Assembly: GCA_907163375.1 (NCBI GenBank)
Contig: CAJQUW010000478.1
Span: 124,001-188,000 of the forward strand
Length of the DNA stretch: 64,000 nucleotides
Source of the DNA: Prostheceraeus crozeri
Lineage: Eukaryota > Platyhelminthes > Polycladida > Euryleptidae
Direction of reading: 5' to 3'
In this document: one piece after another, positions 49,128 through 61,239 of the stretch
Layout of the letters: the number at the start of each line of letters is the position of its first letter
How positions within the stretch are numbered: position 1 is the first letter of the stretch
Made by a program: the position numbers and the translations under genes
The notes under the pieces: generated by a model
The model's input: the letters and a program-made list of their open reading frames with translations, nothing else
Database searches by the model: none
Told to the model about the DNA's origin: nothing

Positions 49128-51472
49128 CAGGGCTGTGGAGCCGATGCGTTATCTCATCGGCTCCGGCTTCGGCTCCACGACACTGATGTGAAAGGCTCCG
49201 GCTCCGGCTCGGCTCCGGCTCCGGCTTTCTATCTATGCTGGTTATCCTGGATCCGTTGAACGGGTTTTTTGGATAACGGTGTGGCCTTTAGAGGCTTGCT
49301 ACAATCATCAAATTAGTTTTCATTAACAAGCAACGACTTAAGTTAATAATAAAAATGATAATAGCCTAATATAATGACAAATAACATACTTGTCATATAT
49401 TTTTGCATGAATTGACTATCTCTGAAAGATAAAATAAAGTTATAGCCAGGATTGGTTAAATTAGATAAAGATCTCCCGCACTGGCTAAATATAAATTGGC
49501 CTAGCCTGCAACCAGTCTACTACGAGGCTACATTAAATAAGACCACATGAGTGATGATGATATACCTAATTAGCCGTCACAGGGGCCGAATAGTAGTATA
49601 AGCTTTTTAACAAAGCTTGAATATGAAACTGGATAGCGTATGCCTCTAAATAGCTTATAGGGCCTGTATCTACTCGAACATGGAAAGGGTATCGGCTATA
49701 TAGCCAAATATACCGCATCAATAAAGATATCAATTGCTTTATTGAATATTAAAGTGTATATAGGCTAGCTTAGGTTGCTATTGTTATTTGTTATTGCCTT
49801 TATTCAATAGCCTGTTGGTCCATGAATAATATGATCGGTGGGTAGCCCACGACTCATCATCTGTAGAAATTGTAATTTAGATAGCCTCATTGCAGTGTAG
49901 GCTAGAAATGTACAATTGAAAATTATACTTAAAAAAATTAAAATTATCTAATTTAGGACAAGTTTTGTAATTCTATGCAGCATACTTAATAAGTTAAGGC
50001 TTAACTTACATTATATTAATTTCGTATTTTTTCATTATGTCGTAAAGTTGCACTAAATAATTCATCAATGATTCATGTATATTATTATATTCAATTTATG
50101 TATAACACATTACCACTATTCCTCTGATGATGGTTAGGCTGATGAAATTGAACTCGGAGTATCACACAGTATGTTGCAGGGTGCTATGCATAATAAAAAT
50201 TTGACTGCGAGCACCGAGCAGAAATCCCATCTACTTTGCTAGCTTTCGAATGCGCGTGCGGTTTAATGTCACAGACAATAGAAAAGGGAGGTCAAAAGGC
50301 GCCTTTATTGAGAGCGTCTCAGTCTTTTTTTATTGTTAACACATAAGTCAGCATGATATCAGCATAAAGTGTTGACAGACGGAAAAAATAATAATGAAAA
50401 TTCTTGAAATCCACAGGTCTATGACATTTGGGGAAATATTATTACACGATACGGCTCTTGTGCAGTCCTCCCCCCCCATTTTTTTCTCTGGTCAAAAGAT
50501 GCAGCACCATTGGATGTCCGTTTCAGCATCACCGGTTTGAGTGAAGCATTCCGTGCTGTTGTAAAAATCTACGTGGGTAATTGCGATGTCATGGTCGCAA
50601 ACTTCGTCAGCAAGTCAACATTGTAATTTGCCTTCGGGTTTTTTGCATTGAAATATACCCTTTGAATTTTGAAAGTCAAAGGAAATTCATTGTGAATGAG
50701 ATACCTTTAAAATAATAGGGCGCTACTAGAAGTGGCTGGGTCGCTTATTGCTATAGCCATGTGAGGACTTGTAGTCAGGTCATTCGTGTCAGTGTGAAGA
50801 GTTATCCCTCCAATCAAAATTGATCAAATTGAATAATCGATTGTTTTGAAAAATGTAGGTGGGGGGACTGCACAAGAGCCTACAATACAATCTAAGGAAA
50901 TTGGCATTGTCACAGATGCCAGTAGCTTCTGCCAGTAGCCATACCGATAGATGATAGCCTACATAGTAACCGTATTAGATTTAAGACATTGCGCAAGAAA
51001 TGTAGCTATATTATCTTTGCTGACTGAACTGGAAAATGTGTACATAAATGACTGGCGACTTGTCTCTAGGAATCTACAATCATCTAGTTAGCATGCATAT
51101 AACAAGTCTTCAAATTAATGGATTTTGGAGAATACGTTGTCAATATGGAAATTAGTCTTACGAAACATATGCAATAAAAAAATATTACACATGTGTGTAA
51201 ATATATAATAAATATAGTACAAAAGAAGGCGGCAACTGCAAAGAAAGATATCGTGGAGGACAGATCATTGGTATACTTAAAAGACATATCTTTAGATTTC
51301 AAATGATTTAATTTTTTTATGATGCCAATTAATAACTTTCAAAATTCTAGATTTATATCAAAGCTCAAACTATCGGAGCCGGAGCCGGGCCGGAGCCTTT
51401 GTGATAAATCGGCTCCGGCTCCGACCAAAACCATCGGCTCCTTAAGGCTCCGGCTCCGGCTCCACAGCCCTG
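49128..51472. mobile_element. hAT element C, inserted in the B transposase
   Basis: It is 2,345 bp, with termini CAGGGCTGTGGAGCCG on the left and the exact inverted counterpart on the right, followed inside by GGCTCC-rich runs. A perfect 8-bp duplication GTCGCAAC flanks it (49120-49127, 51473-51480). Inside, no transposase is recognisable, so it is non-autonomous. It contains another MITE at 50453-50880. Confidence 0.93.
50453..50880. mobile_element. MITE inside element C
   Basis: Inverted ends of about 24 bp begin GGCTCTTGTGCAGTCC and contain a run of C/G next to it. It is 428 bp. TAC stands directly outside both ends; a longer duplication is only partly matched. Confidence 0.75.
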
Positions 51473-51514
51473 GTCGCAACAATCCAACATCTGTCCAACT
51501 TCAGCTCCTCATAA

Positions 51515-53263
51515 AGGTAAGGTCAGACATGAGAGAAGAAACTGATAGTTGACCTCGAATTACCAATGTTAGCTGCGAGAGGCCGGTCAGACTGGAGAGA
51601 GGGCTCTCATGAAAAGTGCTACCCCTCATTCTCACGCGTCGCCCCTCGACTTATTTCTGACTTTGCGAGTGACTAGAAATGTACCTGAGAGCTCACTCGC
51701 AAGCCTTGTCACACTGTACCTATGAGGTAGCGGATATTTCGAAGAACGCTTCTATAATTAGCTTCAAAACACAACTAGCAAGTTGTGTTGCGGTCAGACT
51801 GTGCGAGAGTTAGCTGATAGTAGCTCCCTTCAGCCAATTTCTTCTTCATATATCGTCATGAAGGATAGACGGCAGCAAGCTGCGGCTATTATCACCATTC
51901 TGCGAAAAAGATCATCGACAAAACGGAGAAGTTGCTGGGTTCGTGAATAGATTTCGGAACGGATAACATAGATATAGTAGAGAGAAACATCCTCGCGCAG
52001 CTCTGCGAACATTTGCCGAGCTTCACAAATTATCGTTGATGTCCCCGGGTTGAAAAAACTAGGTATTATTGTTAAAAAGTTTCTTGTTTTTTCTACTTGC
52101 TACAATTGCTAAATTTGTTATATTTTTTGTATGCACTGCTAGTCGTAAGAAATGTTTGTTAAATTCTTGAAAAAAAATATTAAAACATACAAATGCTGCA
52201 TTTGCTTGACTTCATAATTACTTTAATCAAAATTAGTAAATACTAATAATAGTAAATAGATGAAGAATTTAGATGATAGGCCTAATGATTCTGTATCACA
52301 CTAAATAATCTGACACTAATATAAAATAACTGAGCCGTTATCTTGCATTGTAAGGCATTATTTTGCCACATCTTTAAAAACATTATCCGTTACGTCGAAG
52401 AAATAACAAATTATCATGGTTTTCATAATACCGTCTTTTCCTAATAGGGGCCTAACGGTTATGAAATAACGAATAAAAGTGGTGCTATTTTTAAATCGGA
52501 CATAGAGTAAATTCGGGAAGAGGATAATGCACCTTTATTGCTAATCATCGGTACAGCGTGCCGTCTTACATCCATTAATAACACGACAGCAGTAAAAACT
52601 GTCGTGTGCTGTTCTCATAATTATATAAACAAGGATTCCGCTGTATTCAATCAACACTCAAAAGTGCATATCAATCAGAAGTGCTGTCCAGCCACAGATT
52701 TAGAGCGTTAGCAAGCGAAGTGATAAATACTTTTGATACATTTGATAAATACTTAAAATTTTTATGAACGTGTTGTCAAGGATGGGGCAAGCCGGGTCAT
52801 TAATACGACTTTGATGTATGTGGAGGAGGGGAGCAGCAGTAGGCCTACCCTTTTGCTCTGAGAACACGATCGGGAGTCGGAACTCTCAGAAAAGTTGAAC
52901 CGCGTTCTACTTTTGCTGATAGATCGTGGAAATCTCATTCAGAGCTATCAAGGTAGTACACACACTACAGAGAAACTTGATGGAGTTGAACTAGCAGGCA
53001 TTCTAGCAGTCTGTAGCAGAAGTCTCTATCAAGACGCTGTCACACTATCTCTCAACTAACCGAGCGCCCCGCTCCGACCGGTCGCCCCTCATTAATGACT
53101 GCCAACAAAGTTAGTAGCTCGCAGGAGGGTGCCAGACTACGTTTAGTTACTCGCAGTAACATTTTGATTGACATTAGAAATCCGCCTTGGAATCACTAAT
53201 TCTGACTGCTGATTGGTTGACTGCCTCACTCTCAGCTTCTAGCTCTCATGTCTGACCGTACCT
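51515..53263. mobile_element. Element D, TAA-flanked, inserted in the B transposase
   Basis: The ends agree at 20 of 21 bases: AGGTAAGGTCAGACATGAG and, inverted, AGGTACGGTCAGACATGAG. TAA flanks both ends (51512-51514, 53264-53266), the type of 3-bp duplication expected for PIF/Harbinger insertion. It is 1,749 bp with no recognised transposase. A short perfect hairpin with arms ACACGACAG is found near 52590-52616. Confidence 0.85.
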
Positions 53264-54550
53264 TAACACTTCGTTTCTTTCCAACCGGCTCTTTTTCAAC
53301 TAACCGATGGGGATTTGTTTGGAGTGCACCAGACTACAGTGTGTCGCATAGTGCATCGAGTAACCGCTATCATAGCTGAGAAAGGAGATACATATATAAA
53401 CTTCCCAAACTCTTCCGAGCAAAACGTCGAACGTTGCAATTTTTATAATTTATTTGGATTCCCAGGCATCATTGGAGCAGTTGATGGAACCCATATTAAG
53501 ATCGAAAAGCCTGGAGGAGCGGCATCAGAACTATACAGGAATCGAAAAGATTTTTTTTCAATCAACACTCAAGTCATGTGTGACAGCAGACTAAAAATCA
53601 GAGATTTGGTTGTGCGATGGTATGGTAGCGCCCATGATTCAAGAATTTTTCGAAATTCGAGTTTGAGTAATAGGCTCGAATGTTTGCCTTCAGGATTCTG
53701 GCTTCTGGGTGACTCAGACTACCATGTCTCCCCCATATCTTGACCCCTTTTTGCGTCCTAGTTCTCGTGGGGAAGAAGCTTACAACAAAGCTCACTGCAA
53801 GGCAAGAAATGTCGTGGAGCGCTGCATTGGAGTTTGGAAACGTCGCTTTCCCCAGTCATCAAGTATGGTTTATGGGCGCATATTTCTCGATGCCCTGCAA
53901 TTATAGTAGCAACAGCTGTTCTTCACAACATGGCAATTGACGAAAAAGATCCTGACTTTGGAGAAGACGATTCTATTGACTTGCACGAAATAGTTTCTCA
54001 CTCGATAACTGGATCTGGATGTAACGCCATCCGTAACTCGATAGCCTCCCAGTATTCCTCTTGATCATTTATATTTAGCATTTTCAATGTACATGTAAAA
54101 TGTATGTATGTAAATCCACATGTAAACTTGTGTTGATTACATGATTGACAAATGGATTCTCTTGTTTTTTTATACTTTCTAACGGGTGACACATACAAGT
54201 TTTACTGAACTGTACTTTGTATTGCACCAAGTAGTGTAGTCCTGAACTGTAGTGTAGTACATGAATAGGCTAGACATGAGAAGATATGAGATGGAAGATG
54301 CGTAGGCCTAGGCTATTATCAGATATTTAATGGTTTCAATGTTCCACAGATAACATGCAGATTATAAAGGGAGAGTATACGGTATTCCATCACCAAAAAT
54401 ACGTAGCATGATTATGATCGTTGGGCACAATACTTGTGCACTCTATATAGTATATAGCTCGAAGCAAGAAATCAAAAGATCTTTCTTTGTGTCGGATTTT
54501 TTTATTCCAGTAAAACTACAGTATAACAGAGACATCACTTGTTCAGTAGA

Positions 54551-56221
54551 TCACTCATCTTTAAAACGCTGTCGTTTCTCTTGTAAAAATATCATTTTTG
54601 CGCGATAATATTCTTGCTTTAAGCGAATTGCCACGAGTTGTTCTTTCTTTTCTTCTGACATCATTTGAAGAAGATGCTGCTGGTATGTGTTCAAAACGCG
54701 CTTGCGTAAGTTTCGTGAAGGCTTGCAGGCAGATATTGGCACAACGTTCTGCTCACGATCCGCATTGCTTGAGCCTGCAATTTAAATAAGAGGATGCGAA
54801 GTTTCAATAAAAAGGTGCAGCATGTGGGATGCACCGTACAAACTAATTTTGATTTTTAATTAGGGTCCTACTGATAGGCTTTATCACTCTAACTTAAATA
54901 ATGCTTTTATTTTCTAGCACCATATTTTACTTACCGGATACACCCATTGCTGTTGGTTCCATTGTGTTTTCTTGTTTGTTATCATCATCCGTCCCATTGT
55001 TAGCTGCAATGACATTGTACAAACAATGAAGACATGTCAAAATTATTGCTCTTCATTTTAAAATTATCATGCAAAAAGAAAACCCTTCCATCATTATACC
55101 ATGTTAAAATTATCCAATGAATTGATTGAAATAAATTTGAAGTTACCGTAAAACCTCTATTTGAACGGCACCTCTAGTATAACGGCAGTCTGGAGGAGGA
55201 GTTGAAAAATTGAATGGCATCATCTAATTGAACGTCACCTCTAATTAAACGGCAGTGCGGGGAAATGTTCGAAAAATAGAGCGGCATGCCATTGTAATAG
55301 AGGTTTTACAGTATTCTTAATTACTATTAATGAGGCAAATAAATTACTTATGACTTATGACTTACTATATATTAATACATACAGGCGTTAAACTTAAATT
55401 TTCAATAATAGCTATGAAGCATTTTATATGATATACATAGAATTTGGTAGGCCTACCTTTCAGTTTCTGTAGGCCTACAATTTCTGTCATAAAGAGTGCA
55501 TGGGCCTACATACATTGTGCCAAGTATTGCTTGAAAACAATGTCAAAGTACATCATACTTATAGCGTATTATTATCACAATCATTTCAGAAAACTCAATA
55601 CTTACTTACCATCAGTTGGTGACGTGTTTTCAACCTTGACAGAGACTCCGAAGTCGACTTCATAATCCTCCGCATCACCCTCATCAGCAGATTGAAGTAA
55701 TTGAAGTAGATATTGGCCAGGACGGTCAGCGACAGCGTCAACTCGGTCGAGAGTATTTGCTTTTGATGTACACGCATCTTTCGGCGAAGAGTCCAGTACA
55801 TATATAGCTCGATCACAATCAAAGGTGTTTATCAAGTCGGATGGAGCATGAAGCTGTTCTGCAGGTACAATGTTTAGAACTCTTTCTGTGAGAGGAGATA
55901 TCTCAACCCTTGATGGGCCACCACCGGTTCCGCGACAGTCTTTTTTTCTTTTCTGTTATTGTTTTCTTTGCATCTTGTTTTGTTCTCCTCCAAAATTCCT
56001 TCAGCTCTTTGCTTGACCTCTGTCCAACACCTATCGCATTGAATTCTTCCTCGATTGCTTTCCAAGCGTTTATTTTTCTTTGCACCATTGGACCATGAGT
56101 ACTTTTGTTTTCTATTATGTTCATTCTCTGCGGATTTAGCAATTCAATCAATGTTGACTGTTCGATACTAGTGAAATTTTTGGCCCTTTTTCATTTTTGT
56201 TTTCTCCTCAGACACGCTCAT
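54551..56221 (-). pseudogene. Myb/SANT-like Harbinger DNA-binding protein (B)
   Basis: Exon 1 (56221-55610) starts MSVSEEKTKMKKGQ. One extra A near 56181 shifts the frame into NFTSIEQSTLIELLNP, and the Myb/SANT-like domain follows (KAIEEEFNAIG, ELKEFWRRTKQDAKK). A second shift near 55925 leads to GGGPSRVEISPLTERVL. Exon 2 (55003-54935) and exon 3 (54774-54551) are joined by GTAAG donors and TGCAG acceptors. Exon 3 is a basic coiled-coil (QHLLQMMSEEKKEQL) ending FKDE. The gene runs toward the transposase of the same element. It is equivalent to the gene at 44718-46431 but only distantly similar. Confidence 0.85.
55146..55311. mobile_element. pogo-type MITE in intron of gene B
   Basis: 166 bp, with ends CCGTAAAACCTCTATTTGAA and, inverted, CTGTAAAACCTCTATTACAA, and TA on both sides (55144-55145, 55312-55313). 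TAAAACCTCTAT termini are a familiar pogo/Tigger-type signature. It lies between exons 1 and 2 of the Myb/SANT-like gene. Confidence 0.85.
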
Positions 56222-56874
56222 GATGCAAGAAGCTAATTTATGAAGATAACTGGCTAAGGGGCGGAAGCGAAAGCTAATGAATGAGTGAAACGGTCGCTTA
56301 TGAGCGCAGGCCGATGCATTATCAGTAGAGTGACAAATTGCTTTCTTGATGCGAGATTGAAAGGTGGATTTGCATTGTGTGAGAAAAAACAATGATCACG
56401 GTGCAGTTATTTACTCTATTGAGCGACTGGCTTCGTCTGCATCGAGTGAATGACTCACTCAGTGCCGAAGGAGTGATAACCTGAGAATTCCACTGTCTTC
56501 ATTCGAAGTCATACATTCCTCGACGCTACCAAGTTGTGTTCATGGGAACTTAAAATTTTACAACGCGTCCAAGATGAAAGTCTGCTAAACACTTTCTTCC
56601 AGATGACCTCTGTAAAGAACAAATCCTTCGAAAGTCATTGATTAGCTAGTCAGTGACTAATTTCATTCATCAAAATTGGTGCTTATACCTTTTCTAATCG
56701 TTGACTTTCTTGCTATTTAGCAAGTCATTGATTAAGTGGTCGTTTAACGAATGTTGGTGCATACGGCTGTAAGTCAGCAACTAAGTTTTCTCTCGGCATT
56801 ATTAATAAGGATTCCGTGTCAGCCGACTTAACTAGGTCACCGACTTAGTTAAGTCGCATTATTAATACCAGCCC

Positions 56875-59700
56875 AGAATGCCAGTTTTCCGTGTTAGCCC
56901 CGTCAAATGAAAGGTTTTGCAGACAAAGATCCTGAGACCGCTGTTTTTTATGTATTTTAGTGGGTGGTCTTATAATTTGTAGCAGTTTCTAGAATTGCGA
57001 ACCTCAGTTGTGAAACTGAACTCGAAACTCAGGCTTAGTCGAAAATAGAAAATCTGAAATCGAATATAAGTCTGGAACCTTTTCTTTTTGCTTTGCATAG
57101 CCATGGATGACCCTTGTCACTTAGCCTACTATTGTTTCCATTGCCAGCATAATATATGCACAGTGGTATGAGACCTTTGTGATGGACGCTTAAGTGCTGC
57201 CTTTTGTGCAGTAAAAGCTGGTATAAGTAGTCAATAAGAATTTCATTTTTGCCAATTGATGAGCCGACAGCAGTCTAATTTTGTGACCGAGAAAGATCAA
57301 TTTTGATGCGTTGCAACCGGAAAGTTGCATTGAGTTTTTTAATGAACCGGTTAAATCAATCGTCATTGCAACATTGCATTTCCCAACTTACAGATTGGAG
57401 AACGCTTTCTGTCTGTTCTCATAAGGACTGCTTCTATAAGCTATTCAAATTCTAAAGAATTACATGCATGTACTATTACATGTATAAATGAATGCTGGGA
57501 TAATTATCATTTAAGAAATTAAAGTTTAGAGTTCGTCGTTTACTTTTCTCAGGAGTAAATTTCAATTTTCGTATTCTGATGCGAATTTTATGATTCTATT
57601 TCAGTTTTTAGGCGTGATCTTCCTCTTCAACAATCCATTCTGCCTCGCATGCTCATGCCAATAGAAATCCAATTTTTCGCTTTGCTTAAGGTAGTGAGAC
57701 TAAAAATAGACAACAGGTGATTGTTGATGGTAATTTCCGCTCCTCGGCTATGCGCCGATTTGTGTCAATGTTGTTTGGTCTTGTGGCCATAAGCAACAAC
57801 TGAAATCCCAACACATCAGTTTCAATGACAGCTGGCATAAAGAATAGGTCACAAAAGCGCAAGCCATAAGTCGGCTTTGATGTCTGTGGCACACAGGATA
57901 AACCATAAGCCGTTACACAAGGCATTTTGCATCTATTTTGACAGTATACAGTGTTCATGCTCATTTTTTTATCACAGATGGTAGATTTGTATTAGTGTCT
58001 TAGTTTCTCATTGTGATATGACTCGTCATTCTCTATATTTGCGTTCTTGAATTGGTTGGAAAGATCTACCAACAATATTCTTCTACCTGCCTCTATGTTA
58101 TGGAAGATCGTGAAACGACTTGCGGGACGATATCTTATAGCTTTTTCTGTGTGTTTCCGGCCTAAGGAGAAACAAATTTGTGCATTATGTAAAAATTGTA
58201 GATTCTTGTCGTAAGGCAGTGTATTGTGTACTATTTTCTCACAATATTAAATACAAAATACTTAAAGTGAAATAAATAATGATAATGACCGTGAATATTT
58301 AAGAAGTGCACTGACAAAGTGCCGGTGCCTAGCCATTATCAACCACATGAACCCACCATCGATGCCGCAGTCATGATGACAATGCCCACGACGCAATGTT
58401 GCTTCCACAGAGATAAATTGTTTTGTCTGCTTTGTTCTGGCTCCTCGTGGTCGTCACCCAGCCAGAACTAGACACAAAAGGGGAAGAAGATCAATTTTCC
58501 ATTCAACGTAATGCAAAGTCAAGCCAGAAGATTGACACTACATTAAACGTACACAGTCAGAAAATTAGATCGCGAGGAGTCGAACGGTGTGATAATATTT
58601 TCCATTTGACAAATTTATCACTAAAAATAGTCGAGCTAAAGATACGTACTTTTCACTTGACAGGCCTGCTTGCGATCTGACCGCTGAGGCACGCTGACAC
58701 GAGCTACTTATCAATGCGCGCGCTTGTCCAATCACAAGCCAAAGAGAAACGGATAGCTTATGTCAACTTCTATCGCATGCTACCATTGCTTACAATGGCT
58801 GGGATAGGATTATGTCTGCTCTAGACTAACCCACACGAAAATGAATCAATCTCACTGGTCCTTTGCATGTGCATATTCTGTCTACTCCTCTAGTATTATT
58901 GAGTGTTAGATATATATCTATACTCATTCATTTCAGCTGACCGCGTATGCTCTCCATGCACGTAACATTCATCAACCCTCAAATGTTCACATGTAGTTAA
59001 TCTCCTCAACGTCATGTATATATTCTATCTGTTGACAGTAGTTGGCAACAGTTTAGTAAATGTTAGATTGATCAAATTTCTAATATCTGAATTCATTTCT
59101 TCCCGAGTGTAACAAGAGAATGAAGAGGTTCTTGCGATGTTACAAACATTTCTCAATTTTAATCATTCTCGTCTCTTCCATCTGTAGATGATTGCATTTC
59201 TTTCAACACAGAGGGGAAGGAAATATCAAATTATTGCAATTATCGATTCCTTATATTGCATGGCTCATAAACTTGTCACTCATATTTGACTCCATTTGAT
59301 AAATCTTCAACAGAAACAAAATCGAATGGATCGTCTTCCAGTTCCTTGTTTTTCCATGTCAATCTCACTGTTCGTCGTCGTAAAATTTTATATTAAGTTT
59401 TATGAGAATAGAGTTTGACATTCAGGAAGTGAGACATTACGACCCGAACTGCGAAACCTAAGCACATGGAATTCAATCATTTCAACTCGAATTACAAACA
59501 ATTTGATGTCTTAGAGAAAGCATATTATTGTAAATACAAAACGAGGGGTAGAAATAGTTTAATCGTCTACCTAAACCTTGCATGTTCTGGTGTGAGTTGA
59601 CTGTCAGATTTGCAATTAGGAAGTTAGTGAAATTTCGACGGGAATTCACTAAATATCACTTTAAACACTGTAGTTTAACTTGCAAATTTCACTAACTTGC
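56875..59700. other. Unrecognised; one 92-codon minus-strand frame
   Basis: Nothing recognised over 2.8 kb except the frame 57964-57686 (minus). It has balanced residue use, several cysteines (CQNRCKMPCVTAYGLSC) and no AT-driven bias. It could be a gene fragment, but I know no family and see no splice context. Confidence 0.25.
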
Positions 59701-60099
59701 TAATTTTAGAACGAAGAAATTTATAAGTTGTATTGATCAATACTGGCCACGCTGCCTCTTTTAGTGCGAACGGCAGAAAGAATGAACACTCTTAAGCGGC
59801 ATTGAACATCATTTACATCTAAAACCTGAGATTTACAGGAAGTCAAGAATGACAATGAAATAAATTAACAATACGAAGTTCTACAAAGTTCAGTGAAATA
59901 GTAAGAATTAAAAATCGTGACAAAAGATGCGCCCACGTTCCTCAAAACCAGCAGCATCAGCTATTACGAGGCATCACCAAACATGTTCTTTTGGTCCCAT
60001 GAATGTTCATTCTTTCTGCCATTCACACTAAAAGAGGCAGCGTGGCCAGTGTAGATCAATACAACTTCGACTTATGAGTTTCTTACTTCTAAAATTTTT
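59701..60099. repeat. Fold-back MITE
   Basis: Arms of about 95 bp are near-perfect reverse complements. They share AATACTGGCCACGCTGCCTC-like and GGCAGAAAGAATGAACA blocks. About 200 bases lie between them. The outer ends align as TTTTAGAA-type sequence without a clear duplication. Confidence 0.75.
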
Positions 60100-60954
60100 A
60101 TACAAACTGGCGATCACGAAAGGAAAACTTGCTTATTGCAAATCTCAAATTTACCCGGGCATGGCTGCAACTTTAAATAGGGAGTTGTGTCGATGTTGAG
60201 AGATGTGAACTAGGCCTGCTGATGATTCCTGATATTGGATGAAGTGGCAGCTATTCAGGTCTGTTCTCATTTTTCAACTGAGGTGGCAACTCAATATCTA
60301 ATTGTTCTGTTTACATTGAGATTAACATGTTTGAAATATAGAGTTCGACAAAAATGCGCCTTCGGAAACAATCGTTTTATTAAGTTTGCATTTATCATTT
60401 TCATCCATCATTATGACAATTATCAAGACTAATAGATTTTTGAGCGAATCTTGAAATATTATAATTGATTATGAAATAATATACATAACTGTGTTCAGAT
60501 AATAAAGCAAGGCCGTAGCCTGCCTAGGGCATTTAAACTAAAAGTCGCGAGCCATGCCAGGGCCGAAATCGGGTCCAAATCTTGACTAATATTAGGTCAC
60601 CACCCTATTCGCAAAATTCATCAATTCATCAATGAATGTTGAAACAGTGATGTGATGTGTGACCGACAGTGATACAACACGCACGCGGTGTCCAAAACCC
60701 AAAAGCTGACTGTTTATTCATGGCCTAGATAGATGCAAATCTTCCATTCTAGGCTTTAGACTCTGCGAATTTCAGTTAATTAATGAAAAGTATCAATATA
60801 TTAAAAGCCGTGCTATTTATAGGTCTTTAGAAAAATCTCCTAAGATTTCGCCTGATATAATGAGATATATAATATGTCATATACTATACTTTACTTATAT
60901 TTTGACCTATTCCATCCTTTACTTTACCTTTACTGTTATATATATACAGTATAT
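60100..60954. other. Unrecognised AT-rich sequence
   Basis: Ends in TATATATA-rich sequence bordering the palindrome; no gene signal. Confidence 0.4.
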
Positions 60955-61115
60955 ATAAAGATAAATTAAAAAAATTCAACGTAGTCTCAAGATAAAATTG
61001 TTTATTCACCTTTATTCATCATTTACTTCGTTCACCTGATGAAGTCTTACACGAAAATTCGTGAATAAACAATTTTATCTTGAGACTACGTTGAATTTTT
61101 TTAATTTATCTTTAT
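60955..61115. repeat. Perfect palindrome, 55-bp arms
   Basis: Arms 60955-61009 and 61061-61115 are exact reverse complements, with a 51-nt loop. A perfect match of this length implies a recent origin or gene conversion. The loop carries hammerhead-like core motifs (see 61031-61065). A (TA)n tract begins about 25 bases to the right. Confidence 0.92.
61031..61065 (+). ncRNA. Hammerhead-ribozyme-like motif (degenerate)
   Basis: The order TTCAC, CTGATGA, GTC...AC, GAAA, ATTC, GTGAA gives a possible 5-bp stem I (TTCAC/GTGAA), the conserved CUGAUGA and GAAA cores, a weak stem II with a bulged A, and an AAUU stem III that could pair only as a dimer. Penelope-like elements are known to carry small hammerheads of this sort, and one lies 2 kb away. 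Activity is doubtful because of stem II. Confidence 0.3.
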
Positions 61116-61140
61116 TATTAAGTCTCATGGAGATTACTTA

Positions 61141-61141
<1 letters not shown>

Positions 61142-61203
<62 letters not shown>
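61142..61203. repeat. (TA)n microsatellite
   Basis: About 31 uninterrupted TA units. A shorter (TA)n tract, about 10 units, borders the other side of the neighbouring inverted-repeat unit at 62708-62728. Confidence 0.95.
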
Positions 61204-61210
<7 letters not shown>

Positions 61211-61239
61211 AGAGGAATCAAAAATGGCAAATATTATAC

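Larger units (their letters stand above)
48924..54063 (+). pseudogene. HARBI1-like: HARBI1-like Harbinger transposase (B), split by two insertions
   Basis: The gene starts at 48924 (MMHRYNDFYEAERRG) and passes DEEFRLRFRLGKPTF. It is broken at 49127 by element C, resumes 51481-51514, is broken again by element D, and resumes at 53267 with LRFFPTGS. Omitting C and D with one duplication copy each keeps the frame across both sites. After that, a shift in a T-run near 53292-53296 leads to FGVHQTTVCRIV. The catalytic residues follow: AVDGTHI, LGDSDY and VVERCIG. More shifts occur near 53722 and 53860. The tail includes ATAVLHNMAIDEKDPDF and stops at 54063. No intron is needed to explain the structure. 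Confidence 0.9.
48691..56766. mobile_element. Harbinger element B, nested in A
   Basis: The ends read CCGTATGCACCAACGCTG and, inverted, CCGTATGCACCAACATTCG. Internal short repeats of GACTTAG and GTCAGTGACTAA type follow. Element B holds a transposase (plus) and a Myb/SANT-like gene (minus), converging. It spans 8.08 kb, but without insertions C, D and a pogo-type MITE it would be about 3.8 kb. It interrupts A close to A's right terminus. A three-base duplication could not be assigned with confidence. Confidence 0.85.
44426..56874. mobile_element. Harbinger element A (outer), interrupted by B
   Basis: The left end GGGCTGGTATTAATAATACT and the inverted right end GGGCTGGTATTAATAATGCG match. Each side then holds TTAACTAAGTC palindromes and a second TATTAATAATGC block. 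Element A consists of 44426-48690 plus 56767-56874; element B sits between. A carries a Myb/SANT-like gene (plus) and a HARBI1-like transposase (minus) in convergent orientation, the usual two-gene PIF/Harbinger plan. The stretch 46432-46839 between the two genes is non-coding. The flanking duplication is not clear. Confidence 0.85.

Noticed and set aside
49128-51490. GGCTCC runs as an expanded simple repeat or coding Gly/Ser tract
   Set aside because: They form the inverted ends of hAT element C, flanked by an exact 8-bp duplication.
51512-53266. Intron in the Harbinger B transposase (GTAAGG donor)
   Set aside because: The GTAAGG is part of the inverted terminus of element D, and removal with one TAA keeps the frame, so it is an insertion.
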